Assembly (NCBI GenBank): GCA_043745195.1
Contig: JAYTTF010000122.1
Location: 1 to 64,000 of the forward strand
Origin: JANXSF01 sp043745195
GTDB taxonomy: Bacteria > Acidobacteriota > Terriglobia > Bryobacterales > Bryobacteraceae
DNA length: 64,000 bases
Reading direction: 5' to 3'
The number at the start of each line of letters is the position of its first letter. The first letter of the stretch is position 1. A program made the translations under genes and the position numbers. This document shows positions 8,521 through 17,849 of this stretch, piece after piece. The notes below the pieces were generated by a model. That model had not been told where the DNA came from. It made no database searches and saw only the letters and a program-made list of their open reading frames with translations.

Positions 8521-9365
8521 AAACCGATCGTGATCATTGCTTCAATCTGATTTCTCTTGTTCACAGTGGAAAAGGAATTAAATGGAGTATCCAAAAAATA
8601 CGTGTAGCGAACGCTGGGTACTATCCGAAGTCCCACTGGATCCACTAATTGAACTCCCAGTCCGCCGATCATACCAGTGGTGTTCGCTCTATGCGGCTTG
8701 ATCGGATTCGTATTGCAGCAACTCGTGTCCCCAGTGCCTATCTTAGTGTTAATCGAAGTATTGATTTTGGCTACCTTCCGAATCACGCCGCCGCCTTCCA
8801 CAAACCAATGCGGGCCCTTAACCTGTCGGCCCTTGAAATAGAAGCGGCCGGTTACAGGCAAATCATAGTAGCGGGCGTTCGTAGTCTCGTTCGTGATGGT
8901 ATGCTTACGGTCGTCTGAAATGGTTAGAGGATTGTCAATTCCGGAAAAGACGTCGCTATTCATGGTGTAGCCAGTCTTCTTCATAAGGAAGCCGGCCGTG
9001 ATGGCTAATTTGTTGGTAATCGCCAGTTGCACTGTTGCACCATAGCCAATACGCTTCAACACTGCCGTTGTGTTGTAAATAGCGTCAATCGAATTTGGTA
9101 CAAACTGGCTGCTGGTGTTGTTCTTCAAAGTGTCCAGGCCCATCACGGTAAGCGTGCCACCAATGGAAAATCGCCGGATATAGTTTGTCTTCTCAATTAA
9201 GGATGTCCCGCTGGTGGATTGCTTCACAGTAGGCTTCCTGATGGTGTCGCGTTCAACCGGAGTGGGGGCTTGCGGGGCCGCCGGCGCGGGTGCTTGTGCG
9301 GTCATGCGCGAGACTGACAAAAGAGCCATTGCGGCAATAGTTTTGGTTTGCTTGGAAAAAAACAT
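8517..9365 (-). CDS. Predicted outer-membrane beta-barrel protein
   Basis: A 282-residue secreted protein I cannot assign to a named family. It has a signal peptide (KTIAAMALLSVSRMTAQA), a proline-alanine-rich linker, and then alternating amphipathic strands ending in phenylalanine (MITIGF). That pattern fits a small outer-membrane beta-barrel. Two cysteines in DTSCCN may be a loop. It stands alone between the NicO gene (convergent, four-base overlap) and the VOC gene. No enzymatic motif is visible. Confidence 0.65.
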   Translation of the reverse strand: MFFSKQTKTIAAMALLSVSRMTAQAPAPAAPQAPTPVERDTIRKPTVKQSTSGTSLIEKTNYIRRFSIGGTLTVMGLDTLKNNTSSQFVPNSIDAIYNTTAVLKRIGYGATVQLAITNKLAITAGFLMKKTGYTMNSDVFSGIDNPLTISDDRKHTITNETTNARYYDLPVTGRFYFKGRQVKGPHWFVEGGGVIRKVAKINTSINTKIGTGDTSCCNTNPIKPHRANTTGMIGGLGVQLVDPVGLRIVPSVRYTYFLDTPFNSFSTVNKRNQIEAMITIGF

Positions 9366-9441
9366 TGGGTAATTAAATTCTTCCTATCATAACCCGGATC
9401 TTCTTCCCTATCGCCGCCTTTTGGCGATTGTTTACCTTCGT

Positions 9442-9804
9442 CTATTTCGCATTCGCGCGATACCATACAGCAAACGACATTCCTTGCGGGTCATGGAGCA
9501 CTGCCATTTCGTCCCCCTCGGGCAGCATTGTGGGTGGAATCAGCAACTTTGCCCCTAGGCTTTCCGCCTTGGCTACCGAAGCTTTTACATCATCCACCGC
9601 CATGAATAGCTGCACGAAATTTGAAGCTTGTGGTGGCGCGGGCCAAATGCCTCCCTGGATACCTTCTTCGGATCCTGTTCTGATGGTCCGGTATCCCATC
9701 GGATTATCGGCGGCAATTGTCCATCCGAAAAGACTGCCATAGAACGCCGCCGTTTCATCTGGGGACTTCGACACTATCTGGAACTGCATTACTGGATTCG
9801 CCAT
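9442..9804 (-). CDS. VOC (glyoxalase/bleomycin-resistance fold) protein
   Basis: A 120-residue single-module vicinal-oxygen-chelate protein. It begins with MQFQIVSKSPDETAAFYGSLFGWT, the usual first beta-alpha unit, and ends with DPQGMSFAVWYR, where the last metal ligand would sit. These small proteins are dimers that bind metals, antibiotics or small substrates. The substrate cannot be told from sequence. The upstream broken regulator reading frame overlaps its start by 50 bases, so the two were probably one transcription unit. Confidence 0.87.
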   Translation of the reverse strand: MANPVMQFQIVSKSPDETAAFYGSLFGWTIAADNPMGYRTIRTGSEEGIQGGIWPAPPQASNFVQLFMAVDDVKASVAKAESLGAKLLIPPTMLPEGDEMAVLHDPQGMSFAVWYRANAK

Positions 9805-10283
9805 TTTTATGTTCTCCTATGTCTTTGCCATTTGCTAGCCCAATGCGAAGAAATGATTTGCTGGTGATTTCTTTCAGGCCGGTCAACTCGTGCCATGAAC
9901 CGCGTTCGTCAATGGAAAGCAAGCGCAATCGCAACAAGCGGCTCAATACAATATTTACTTCGTCCACGTTTACGCCAAGTTGTTGCGATAACCAAATGCA
10001 ATTGGGCTTGAAACTAGTTAATCGGATAAGCTTCAACATTTCACAATGTGCAGGTTCCGAAATAATGCTCATTGCCTCGGACGACCAATGCCGTGTTGCT
10101 CCAGACGCTTGGCCGTTTGGATATCTAACTTCCTCCTTTCTAAGACCCAATTTCTTGGCCTATTTACGGATTGCCGAAACAGAAACTTTTCTGGATCCGC
10201 TTCACCTGTGACAGCGGCGAGTGGTCCACTTCAAGAAAGTTGGCAAATGCCCGCAATTTGGAAAAGTGAATTTGATGGGGCAT
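9755..10283 (-). pseudogene. Broken TIGR02147/DUF4423-like transcriptional regulator
   Basis: Read on the minus strand from ATG 10283, the frame gives KLRAFANFLEVDHSPLSQV, an HTH start typical of the TIGR02147 family, then runs to a stop at 10164-10166. The expected continuation is in another frame (GSRKVSVSAIRK, stop, AKKLGLRKEEV), showing one frameshift near 10200 and one TAG at 10160-10162. The C-terminal winged-helix part (WLSQQLGVNVDEVNIVLSRL, then LRLLSIDERG) remains open to 9755. Intact members are about 270 residues; the middle is also shortened here. The gene is therefore inactive, unless the C-terminal fragment is translated alone from a TTG at 10150. Confidence 0.6.
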
Positions 10284-10303
10284 GTGATTGCCCCACAACA
10301 AAA

Positions 10304-10341
10304 AACGCGCGAAACCGGGCTTCTGCCCAATTTCGCGCGTT
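10304..10341 (-). terminator. Rho-independent terminator
   Basis: An 11-bp perfect stem (AACGCGCGAAA with TTTCGCGCGTT) encloses an inner GGGC/GCCC stem with a TTCT loop. On the minus strand it is followed by a run of T. It lies 18 bases after the stop of the glycine-rich gene at 10360 and insulates it from the broken regulator. Confidence 0.85.
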
Positions 10342-10359
10342 CGATTTTACTAAATTAAC

Positions 10360-11013
10360 TTACGCCCGTCTGGCGCTTTCCGCCATGCGCGACATCGCAA
10401 TGGTTAGTGCTGCTCCACCCAAAGTCTTGATCAATGTTGGATGTTCCGCGTAAAGGGAACTTAGCCTTTCCATAATCGATGGATCCTGCTGCGCCGCTTC
10501 ATGGGCCAACTTTTCCACCACATCTTGGGGAATTTGTTTTGCCATTTCAGGAGTCACTTGTTGACTTCCATTCAGCAACCCCTCCATCGTGGAAGCGCCG
10601 CTGCCTCCACCAAGAAGTCCACCTAGCAGCCCAGCCATGCCGCCACCACCACCCAGCATGCCAGCCAAAGCAGAACCGCCACCACCGCCCAGCAAGCCAG
10701 ATAGTGCCGAGCCGCCGCCCTGTCCGCCTGCCATTTTCTGCATAATCATCGGACCGGCAACTGCTAACAACATGTTCATAACCTGAGATTTCTGTTCACC
10801 GCCGGAGGCACCGAACAGCTGTGCAGCTTGATTTCCGAACGATGGTGTATGCTGCGAATCCTGAAACGCAGCCAATAATCCATCAGCCATGGAACTTGCT
10901 GGAGCAGCTTGCGACACCTGTTCAAAGTCGCGATCCACTTCGGCCGGGGCAGCGTTTCCTTGTGCTCCTGAGTATTGTTGGAGCAAATCTCCCAATTGAC
11001 CCATTAAATCCAT
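10360..11013 (-). CDS. Glycine-rich protein of unknown function
   Basis: A 217-residue protein beginning MDLMGQLGDLLQQY. The middle (about residues 95-140) is almost only glycine, leucine, alanine and serine in repeats such as LLGGGGG and MLGGGGG. The C-terminus is helical and alanine-rich. It resembles the loosely defined YidB/DUF937-like glycine-rich proteins, but I would not claim homology. No signal peptide is seen. It is a monocistronic gene ended by a strong terminator. Confidence 0.72.
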   Translation of the reverse strand: MDLMGQLGDLLQQYSGAQGNAAPAEVDRDFEQVSQAAPASSMADGLLAAFQDSQHTPSFGNQAAQLFGASGGEQKSQVMNMLLAVAGPMIMQKMAGGQGGGSALSGLLGGGGGSALAGMLGGGGGMAGLLGGLLGGGSGASTMEGLLNGSQQVTPEMAKQIPQDVVEKLAHEAAQQDPSIMERLSSLYAEHPTLIKTLGGAALTIAMSRMAESARRA

Positions 11014-11181
11014 TTAGTTTTCTCCCTTACCGTAATTTCATTGGCCAGCGTTCACCGGCTCTCACATAACAAATGCAGGCTCATCACAATACGACAAACC
11101 TAGCATTATTGTACCGTCTTCATTCCCAAGTCAAAGACGCTGAAAAGTGAAAACGGGTTTCCAAGAGATAATGAAAATAGA

Positions 11182-12966
11182 TTGAATACAAGAATTGATC
11201 CCCGTTCTGAATATGAAAAACGCCTTGCCAAAGCTAAAGCAGATGTTGCCGTTTGCGAGGGAAAACACATATATTTTGGAAATCTTCGCCTAGCCGTAGC
11301 AGTTGTGGCAGTTGCGCTTGGGTACGCCTGTTTTCAGTCGCTTGCCCCAATTTCCAGCCTGATTATTCCGGTTGTTTTGTTCATTGGGTTGATGGTAGGA
11401 CACAGCTTTGTATTGACTGCTTCCGAGCGTGCTGCACGAATCAGAACTCATTACGAAAGCGCCTTGGCACGAATGGATGACGCCTGGCATGGCCGCGGCG
11501 AAAGCGGGGAAAGATTTCTTGACCCAAATCATCCATATGCTCGTGACCTGGATCTTTTTGGACCTGACAGCCTGTTCCAACTCATCAACTCGGCTAGAAC
11601 CCGAATGGGGGAAGATACCCTTGCCGGTTGGCTTTGCCGACCTGCTACCCCAACAACAATCGTTGCTCGCCAACAGGCTATTTTGGAACTCTCTTCCAGA
11701 TTAGACATGCGCGAAGATCTTGCAGTTCTTGGCGAAGAAGCGCGAAGCGGCGTTCATCCCGATCGCTTGAAACGTTGGAGTAAAGATCCGGTTGTTCTTC
11801 GCGGCGGATGGCAACAATTGCTGGCTGTGCTTTTTGCTCTTTTGAACATAGGCGGTGTTGGCTATTGGTTCCTATCTGGACAAATCTGGTGGCTGGGTGC
11901 TTCGCTGGGGCTCACTTTTAGTCTTGGATTTCTCTTACGGCAACACATCAATGCAATTCTTATTTCTGCGCAAGGTGCGGCAGGAGATCTTCAACTTTTG
12001 GCCGCCGTGTTGGCCAGAGTTGAAAAAGAATCATTTTCTGCAAGCTATCTTGTGAATCTAAAATCGTCATTGGAATCAGATGGCGAACCACCCTCCGTCG
12101 TTGTTCGAAAACTGGCAAGACTGGCGCAGTGTATAGACTCTCTACGCAGCCCAGCCGTGCAGCCACTCAATATTTTGTTGCTCCTGGCCATTCATTTTTC
12201 CTTCGGCGTAGAAGCTTGGCGTCGCACCCACGGACATTTGGTTTCAAAATGGCTGGATGCAGTTGGAGAATTGGAAGCTGCTCTTTCTCTGGCAGCCTAT
12301 TGCTTCGAACATCCCGATGATCCATTCCCTGAAATCATCAATGGAAAAGCAACTGTTTGCTTGGAAGCCGAGGGGTTAGGCCACCCATTGCTGCCTGCCA
12401 AGACCATGGTACGAAACGACGTCACTTTTTCGCAATCGGAGCCCTTCATTATAATTAGCGGGTCCAACATGTCTGGAAAGAGCACCTTTTTGCGAACCAC
12501 CGGCATCAATTCAGTATTGGCACTTGCCGGTGGGCCAGTCAGGGCTAAGCGGTTTAAGATAACGCCGCTTCAAGTGGGAGCATCGATTCAGACTCTGGAT
12601 TCGCTGGCCGAAGGGCGATCCCGTTTCTATACAGAAATCCTCCGATTGAAGCAGATTGTTGAGCTCACCAAAGGTGGATTGCCAGTGTTTTTCCTCCTGG
12701 ATGAATTGTTGGCAGGGACCAACTCCCATGATCGACGAATAGGGGCAGCCGGAATTTTGGTCGGCCTTTTGGACAATGGGGCCATCGGTTTGGTGACTAC
12801 GCATGATTTGTCTCTTACTCAAATGGACGATTCCAGGATCCGGAATCGCCATTTTGAAGATCACCTCCAAAATGGGATTTTACAGTTCGACTATCAAATG
12901 CGATCAGGCGTGGTTGCAAAATCGAACGCCCTGGAATTGATGAGGGCTGTTGGTTTGGATGTCTAA
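11182..12966 (+). CDS. Membrane-anchored MutS-family ATPase
   Basis: A 594-residue protein whose C-terminal third is a MutS ATPase domain: Walker A GSNMSGKST at about residue 427, Walker B FFLLDELLAGTNS and the switch histidine in TTHDLSL. The mismatch-recognition and connector domains of MutS are absent. Instead there are two hydrophobic segments in each of two regions, about 30-80 and 212-252, so it is probably membrane bound. This is a MutS paralogue rather than the repair protein itself. Start is TTG 11182; no in-frame ATG is near. The proline dehydrogenase gene follows nine bases downstream. Confidence 0.85.
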   Translation: MNTRIDPRSEYEKRLAKAKADVAVCEGKHIYFGNLRLAVAVVAVALGYACFQSLAPISSLIIPVVLFIGLMVGHSFVLTASERAARIRTHYESALARMDDAWHGRGESGERFLDPNHPYARDLDLFGPDSLFQLINSARTRMGEDTLAGWLCRPATPTTIVARQQAILELSSRLDMREDLAVLGEEARSGVHPDRLKRWSKDPVVLRGGWQQLLAVLFALLNIGGVGYWFLSGQIWWLGASLGLTFSLGFLLRQHINAILISAQGAAGDLQLLAAVLARVEKESFSASYLVNLKSSLESDGEPPSVVVRKLARLAQCIDSLRSPAVQPLNILLLLAIHFSFGVEAWRRTHGHLVSKWLDAVGELEAALSLAAYCFEHPDDPFPEIINGKATVCLEAEGLGHPLLPAKTMVRNDVTFSQSEPFIIISGSNMSGKSTFLRTTGINSVLALAGGPVRAKRFKITPLQVGASIQTLDSLAEGRSRFYTEILRLKQIVELTKGGLPVFFLLDELLAGTNSHDRRIGAAGILVGLLDNGAIGLVTTHDLSLTQMDDSRIRNRHFEDHLQNGILQFDYQMRSGVVAKSNALELMRAVGLDV

Positions 12967-12975
12967 GGAGGAAGG

Positions 12976-13887
12976 ATGCTTCGAAATGGCTTTCTCTGGT
13001 TATCGAAGAACCAACTTATTAGGAATTGGATGGAATCTTCGCCGATGGCAAATCGGCTTACATCTCGATTCATTGCGGGACTCACGTTGGAAGCCGGCTT
13101 GGCCGTCGCCAGTGACTTGGCGAAACAGGATGTTCAAATTGCGCTGGATCATCTTGGAGAAAACGTTTCTACGCAAGACGAAGCAAAATCCGCTAGTGCA
13201 TCAGCCATGATTGCACTGACCAGATTGCAAGAGTTAGGGCTCGGTGGAACGATCGCTATAAAGTTAACTCAGTTTGGGCTCGATTTATCTATTCAAGAGT
13301 GCATCGCGAACATCGAACCACTTGTAGTGCTAGCGAAGCAAAGCGGTACCAGAGTGGAAGTCGACATGGAATCAACAACTTACACTGAAAGAACATTACG
13401 GATCGTAGAATCCATGCACACCAAACATGGCAGTGTTCGCGCGGTAATCCAAGCTTATCTTCACAGAAGTGAAGAAGATATCAATCGTCTCAATTCTATT
13501 GGAGTGCCGGTTCGTCTCTGCAAGGGGGCGTATAACGAATCACCGGAATTCGCGATAACCGAAAAGAAGAAGGTGGATGAAGCCTATGTTCGGTTAATGC
13601 GGCTCCTGCTGAAAGACGGTACGGATGCCGCAATAGCAACTCATGATCCTGCAATCATTGATAGAACTGTTTTCTTTGCTAAGGAATTGGGTCTTTCTTC
13701 GACAAAGTTTGAGTTTGAAATGCTATTCGGGGTTCGGCGCGATCTTCAAAAAAAGCTAGTCAATGATGGTTTTCGATTGCGTCTTTACGTCCCCTATGGC
13801 GAAGCTTGGTTTCCCTATTTTATGCGACGACTGGCCGAGCGTCCGGCCAATGTTTGGTTTTTGCTACGGAACCTAACACAGAATTGA
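12976..13887 (+). CDS. Proline dehydrogenase
   Basis: Oxidises L-proline to pyrroline-5-carboxylate with FAD, passing electrons to the quinone pool. The 303-residue length fits the single-domain PRODH enzymes rather than bifunctional PutA. The family signatures are VRLCKGAYNESPEFA (substrate and FAD contacts) and LRLYVPYGEAWFPYFMRRL with ERPAN near the end. The start ATG 12976 is preceded by AAGGAGG. It is probably co-transcribed with the MutS-like gene. No pyrroline-5-carboxylate dehydrogenase gene is nearby. Confidence 0.93.
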   Translation: MLRNGFLWLSKNQLIRNWMESSPMANRLTSRFIAGLTLEAGLAVASDLAKQDVQIALDHLGENVSTQDEAKSASASAMIALTRLQELGLGGTIAIKLTQFGLDLSIQECIANIEPLVVLAKQSGTRVEVDMESTTYTERTLRIVESMHTKHGSVRAVIQAYLHRSEEDINRLNSIGVPVRLCKGAYNESPEFAITEKKKVDEAYVRLMRLLLKDGTDAAIATHDPAIIDRTVFFAKELGLSSTKFEFEMLFGVRRDLQKKLVNDGFRLRLYVPYGEAWFPYFMRRLAERPANVWFLLRNLTQN

Positions 13888-13945
13888 TTCGTACATATTC
13901 GCAAGAGTTGGCAACTTTTAGGTTAACGATGGAGTCTAAACAGTC

Positions 13946-14386
13946 ATGAGATATTGGGGATTCTTGTTCTCCAAACTATTAGCCGCTTCGCTCGCTTTTT
14001 ACGGCATTTGGCTTGGGCTGAACCTGTGGTTGCCGGAGCCAACTGCGTTCAAAGATTTTCGTCTCGCCAGATTCGCCCAGGATTTGCCCTGGACTTTTGC
14101 GCTAATGCTGTTTTCTCTGGCGGCGTTCGGCGTCGGTGCTTTGATTATTCAGGATCAAAGGTATCGATGCAGAACCTGTTTGCGAAAACTTCGAATGCCT
14201 GTTGGCGCCGGTGCCTGGGACAAAATTTTCCGTTTAGGCGCTCCTCAAATCGAATGGATTTGCCCCTTCGGCCATGGAACACTGAAAGTGTTTGAAATTC
14301 ACTTCACTGGTCGGATGAGCGACGATTGGCGCACTCACGACGAAAATATTTGGCGCGAACTGGAAACAATGAACACGAAAGACTAG
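13946..14386 (+). CDS. Small membrane protein with a zinc-ribbon-like tail
   Basis: A 146-residue protein of unknown family. Two transmembrane helices (about residues 8-28 and 48-68) precede a soluble tail with CRTC (Cys75, Cys78) and ICPFGHG (Cys106, His110), which could hold a zinc ion. The gene overlaps the stop of the convergent DUF4288 gene by four bases and marks the host side of the phage-like cluster. Confidence 0.7.
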   Translation: MRYWGFLFSKLLAASLAFYGIWLGLNLWLPEPTAFKDFRLARFAQDLPWTFALMLFSLAAFGVGALIIQDQRYRCRTCLRKLRMPVGAGAWDKIFRLGAPQIEWICPFGHGTLKVFEIHFTGRMSDDWRTHDENIWRELETMNTKD

Positions 14387-15084
14387 TGAATCATCAGTGC
14401 TTTCATTTCTTCCTTAGTTCTTACCAAATTCGTTTGATGACCCAGGGGCACTTGGAATCGTTCAGAAAGTAGAACCATCCCGTCGGAGATTGGGTCTTCT
14501 ATAATTGAGAGATCATTTAACCCTCGAAAATGCCATCTTCCACCGGGTTCCGCAGGTTGAAGCCGAATGCTCCTGTCCTTTCCAAAAACCACCGCTCGAT
14601 AAAAAGCACCATCAGATTCGTTGGCTTTGACCAGCACTAACTCTTTCATTACTTGTTGACGGTCCGCTTCCAACTCCCACTGGGGGAGACTTGAGAAAAC
14701 TAGTTGCGCAAGATACCAGCGGCTATCTCCGTCCGAAGCGATTTCTTCCTCTTGAACACGGACTGTTAAGTCCTCTTTGGCCGCCAGAAATAGGCGAATC
14801 TCTTCGGTCCCAATCGAATCCGAGGATGTATCAATAACCGCCCCATCATGGATTCCAGCCCGTAACGGAATCAAGTCCGTGAGACCCTGAAAATCCAAAG
14901 ATGGTTCGCCGTTGGGATTAGTTCTCCTGTGGCCAATTTGTTGCGCCTTTTCAAAAGCAGCCTCCGGTTCTCGCGATTCAAGAAGAACCAAGTCTTGCCG
15001 TATTCGAACCATGCCGTTCGGCGAAACGGGATCGGCGGGAAAATAAATTAGGTAAGCTGCGAACCACATGTCCACGGATATCAT
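14383..15084 (-). CDS. DUF4288-domain protein
   Basis: A 233-residue protein. Residues about 5-105 match the DUF4288 pattern: WFAAYLIYFPADP at the start, LVLLESREPEAAFEKAQQIG in the middle and charged strands after it. The second half (from about 130) looks like a partial repeat of the same fold (ELVLVKANESDGAFYRAVVFG). The function is unknown. It lies 26 bases after the last tail gene in the same direction, so it could be read through from the phage module. It is equally plausible as the first host gene beyond the module. Confidence 0.68.
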   Translation of the reverse strand: MISVDMWFAAYLIYFPADPVSPNGMVRIRQDLVLLESREPEAAFEKAQQIGHRRTNPNGEPSLDFQGLTDLIPLRAGIHDGAVIDTSSDSIGTEEIRLFLAAKEDLTVRVQEEEIASDGDSRWYLAQLVFSSLPQWELEADRQQVMKELVLVKANESDGAFYRAVVFGKDRSIRLQPAEPGGRWHFRGLNDLSIIEDPISDGMVLLSERFQVPLGHQTNLVRTKEEMKALMIH

Positions 15085-15110
15085 ACAGGATTTTAAGGGA
15101 ATTGGTTCGC

Positions 15111-17846
15111 CTAAGATTGCTGACTACTTTTTCGGCCAGGAAAAATCGGGAAAGAGTAGCCGATTAAGCAAAATTGATCCATCGCGAATAAAACGATCGA
15201 TTCCACCATTTCAGCCTTGGCAATTTCAACCTCTTTTATCCAAGTGGTTGTCGAATCACCGACTCCTACTAAGAAACTTCGCTTGCTGGGCGGAAAACCC
15301 AAGGCTTTCCCATATTCGATTGAGTACCTGCACTTGTTTAGATTTCGTTCAAATGTGTAAGTGAAACTTTCGGTTTTCAAATTATCCAGTTTTGCCGGAA
15401 CCCACTCATCCACTGGATAATTAACAATTGTGTTGAGATCCGAATCGTTCACATCTGGTGGATACAAAACCTCGAATCTACACGTAGGGTAGGTCTCACG
15501 TACATGCGCCATCAATTGACGCGTAAAAGTGCCAAGCAGCCTTTGTAGATGCAGCACCTCTTCGGGGAACAGCGTTGGGTCTGACTCTCTTAGTGGAATT
15601 GTTCGCATGGCCACTCCAAATTCCTGTTGAAACGTAGTCGTTGTGTAGGAATCATAAAATGGCATTCCGACATCCTTCTTAGCGAAATACCACCATTGGA
15701 CTTCTCCCAGTTGCAGATATGGAACAATTCCGACAGCTGTTAATATCCCAGCCGTTTCGGAATGTACGGCCTGCCAATACGCCAAGCTTGTGGGCGAGAA
15801 GTTTGTCTGCAGCGCGGGCGTATTCAAAGACACGGGAGACCCATCGGGATACCGTTGGGCAATCCCTGCAGCAAGGTTTGGATCCCCATCCCCCAACTCG
15901 GTACTAAATGCAACAGTCAAGTCAAGCCCATAACCTTTCAGTGCCTGGGCAAACCCAGTCGTCCAATCCCGAGCCGCACGATTCAATTTGAAGAAAGCAG
16001 CCAAATCCGTTCGCCAATATCCATTCAACCCATTCTGTAACTCACTAGCGGACGCCACAGTAAGGCTGGGGTCTGTTGTTTCGATGGAGATCTTCAGTAG
16101 ATTTCCTTGCTCCCCCATTGCTCTTGCGATTACCGTTAGTGTTGCCCCAGCCGCGGTCGCTCTCACTCCAGTAAATCCATTGTTCAACCGCAACTCGAAA
16201 GCTTTGCATACAGTCTCTGGTGTATCACCAAAAAGATGAAGATGATTCAGGCTGGTGTCTAAGGCCGGGCCAATCTTAAGGGTGGTTACACTACTTGGCG
16301 TTACCGATCCAGAAAAAGTGATATTGGCTGCAGCGTACACTTGTCCGAACCGTTCCATTTCGTAAAAAACAAGGGCACCCGCATAGTGGTTAACTCGGCC
16401 TCGGAATCCTAACGACGACATTATCCAAGCAGTTCGTTCCGCCGGTAATGCCAGGGAATGATCGGTGTCCCAATCTGTTGCCAAAGTAATGTCTTCAATT
16501 GGGGGAATGTGCGTGACAAAACTAACAGGAAGCGCGATTTCAAGAAAGTCAAAATAGAAATATTGACCTGTAAGCCCACTATGAGTGAAGGAAACATTGT
16601 GCTGCCCAGCCTGGAATGTGCCAAGGAAAATACGGCACAAAACGTCTTCTCCATTGATGGTCAAATTACTAGTCTTAACGACAGTACCGTTCACTCTTGC
16701 TGTTACGGTCGCCCCAACTGGAACGTATCTTGTGCCCAGCCAAAGTTGATGCACGAATGGGCAGGTATACGAAATGGAAGCCCTACTTCCAGGAGTCGTG
16801 TTTGTTGCAATAGTTCCGCCAGAGAAATTTCCCCGTCCAGAATTCCATTGGCCAGTGTAAGTAACCTCTTTTGAATCGTCCTCAATCCTTCTGCTTCCCG
16901 GACCCGCGACTTTATGCAAGCTATTTTGGCCTGTAACCGTCCAATTGGACACTCTCACTTCAAATTCGGAACGATTGAACGCTCCTGGCTGCATCGCCGC
17001 CGAATAGGTCCAACGCATCTTGCGTATCTTATTGGTCGGGACGGAGTTCCCATCAACATCCACCAGATTTGAAAAATCAATAGTTACCCGCCACCGCGTT
17101 GGTGACGTTCCGCCGGTGAACAAAGTACTGGAAGGGGACCAACTCAGACTGCTGTTTGAAGAGTGTCCATAGGCACCCAACCGGTTCCCATTACTCCCAA
17201 CTTTGCTGTCAGCCACGGTGCTCCCTGGCCCGTGATAGGTCAGATTGACAGTGGCTCCAACGCTTGTTGCTTTCACTTGATGGGGAAAAGTGTTGATGTA
17301 GCCCGCAATTGCGCTTGCTATCGTTTCCAAAGTGTCAGTTGAAATTACCTGATGCGTTTCGTGCTCTTCCAGCCATCCCAATCCGACATATTGGCCAACC
17401 ACTGGAACTCCTGTCAATTCAAACTGGGCAGTTGGACAACTATAGCTTCCAGCTATTGACGTCGCATGGTTTCTAAGTGGAATATCGTTAAGAATTGAAA
17501 CATAAAAAATCTTCTCTCCTAAAGGGGTATCGGCCCAGATTCTCAAAGACGGCCAATCAACAGTAGGAAAAAGATCGGAATCAAGAGGAATGCAATTAGT
17601 TCTTTCTTCCTCATACTCCAGCGTCAAGCCACTCAGATCTCCGTCTGGAAGATTGCGAAAAAGCGGATGTTCGTAAACATTGTCCCGATTCCATTCCACA
17701 ACTGCCCAATCAAATTGTTGTCGCCAAGTGCCGGACAACAGAAATCCGTTCGCTGTGCATTGGCTTAAGGACGCAACCGCAGAAGGTCTTAAAAAATAGA
17801 CTTGAAGATCTCTGTCTGGTTGCAGTTTGGATATTTGTTCTTGCAT
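15111..17846 (-). CDS. Tail protein with glycosidase-like TIM barrel
   Basis: A 911-residue structural protein, probably at the tail tip. Residues about 171-225 and 541-590 form two copies of a small domain (TLETIASAIAGYIN and TPETVCKAFELRLN, each followed by a G-N strand). Between them, about 320-440, is a beta-sandwich resembling a carbohydrate-binding module. Residues about 610-905 look like a TIM barrel of glycoside-hydrolase type. Glu715 in LQLGEVQWW and Glu826 in LKTESFTYTF are candidate acid/base and nucleophile. Such a protein could cut cell-surface glycan during entry. It is four bases downstream of the hub gene. I know no named family for it. Confidence 0.7.
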   Translation of the reverse strand: MQEQISKLQPDRDLQVYFLRPSAVASLSQCTANGFLLSGTWRQQFDWAVVEWNRDNVYEHPLFRNLPDGDLSGLTLEYEEERTNCIPLDSDLFPTVDWPSLRIWADTPLGEKIFYVSILNDIPLRNHATSIAGSYSCPTAQFELTGVPVVGQYVGLGWLEEHETHQVISTDTLETIASAIAGYINTFPHQVKATSVGATVNLTYHGPGSTVADSKVGSNGNRLGAYGHSSNSSLSWSPSSTLFTGGTSPTRWRVTIDFSNLVDVDGNSVPTNKIRKMRWTYSAAMQPGAFNRSEFEVRVSNWTVTGQNSLHKVAGPGSRRIEDDSKEVTYTGQWNSGRGNFSGGTIATNTTPGSRASISYTCPFVHQLWLGTRYVPVGATVTARVNGTVVKTSNLTINGEDVLCRIFLGTFQAGQHNVSFTHSGLTGQYFYFDFLEIALPVSFVTHIPPIEDITLATDWDTDHSLALPAERTAWIMSSLGFRGRVNHYAGALVFYEMERFGQVYAAANITFSGSVTPSSVTTLKIGPALDTSLNHLHLFGDTPETVCKAFELRLNNGFTGVRATAAGATLTVIARAMGEQGNLLKISIETTDPSLTVASASELQNGLNGYWRTDLAAFFKLNRAARDWTTGFAQALKGYGLDLTVAFSTELGDGDPNLAAGIAQRYPDGSPVSLNTPALQTNFSPTSLAYWQAVHSETAGILTAVGIVPYLQLGEVQWWYFAKKDVGMPFYDSYTTTTFQQEFGVAMRTIPLRESDPTLFPEEVLHLQRLLGTFTRQLMAHVRETYPTCRFEVLYPPDVNDSDLNTIVNYPVDEWVPAKLDNLKTESFTYTFERNLNKCRYSIEYGKALGFPPSKRSFLVGVGDSTTTWIKEVEIAKAEMVESIVLFAMDQFCLIGYSFPIFPGRKSSQQS

Positions 17847-17849
17847 TGC

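Noticed and set aside
10589..10786. Proline-rich plus-strand frame
   Set aside because: It is the antisense reading of the glycine-rich repeats in the gene at 10360.
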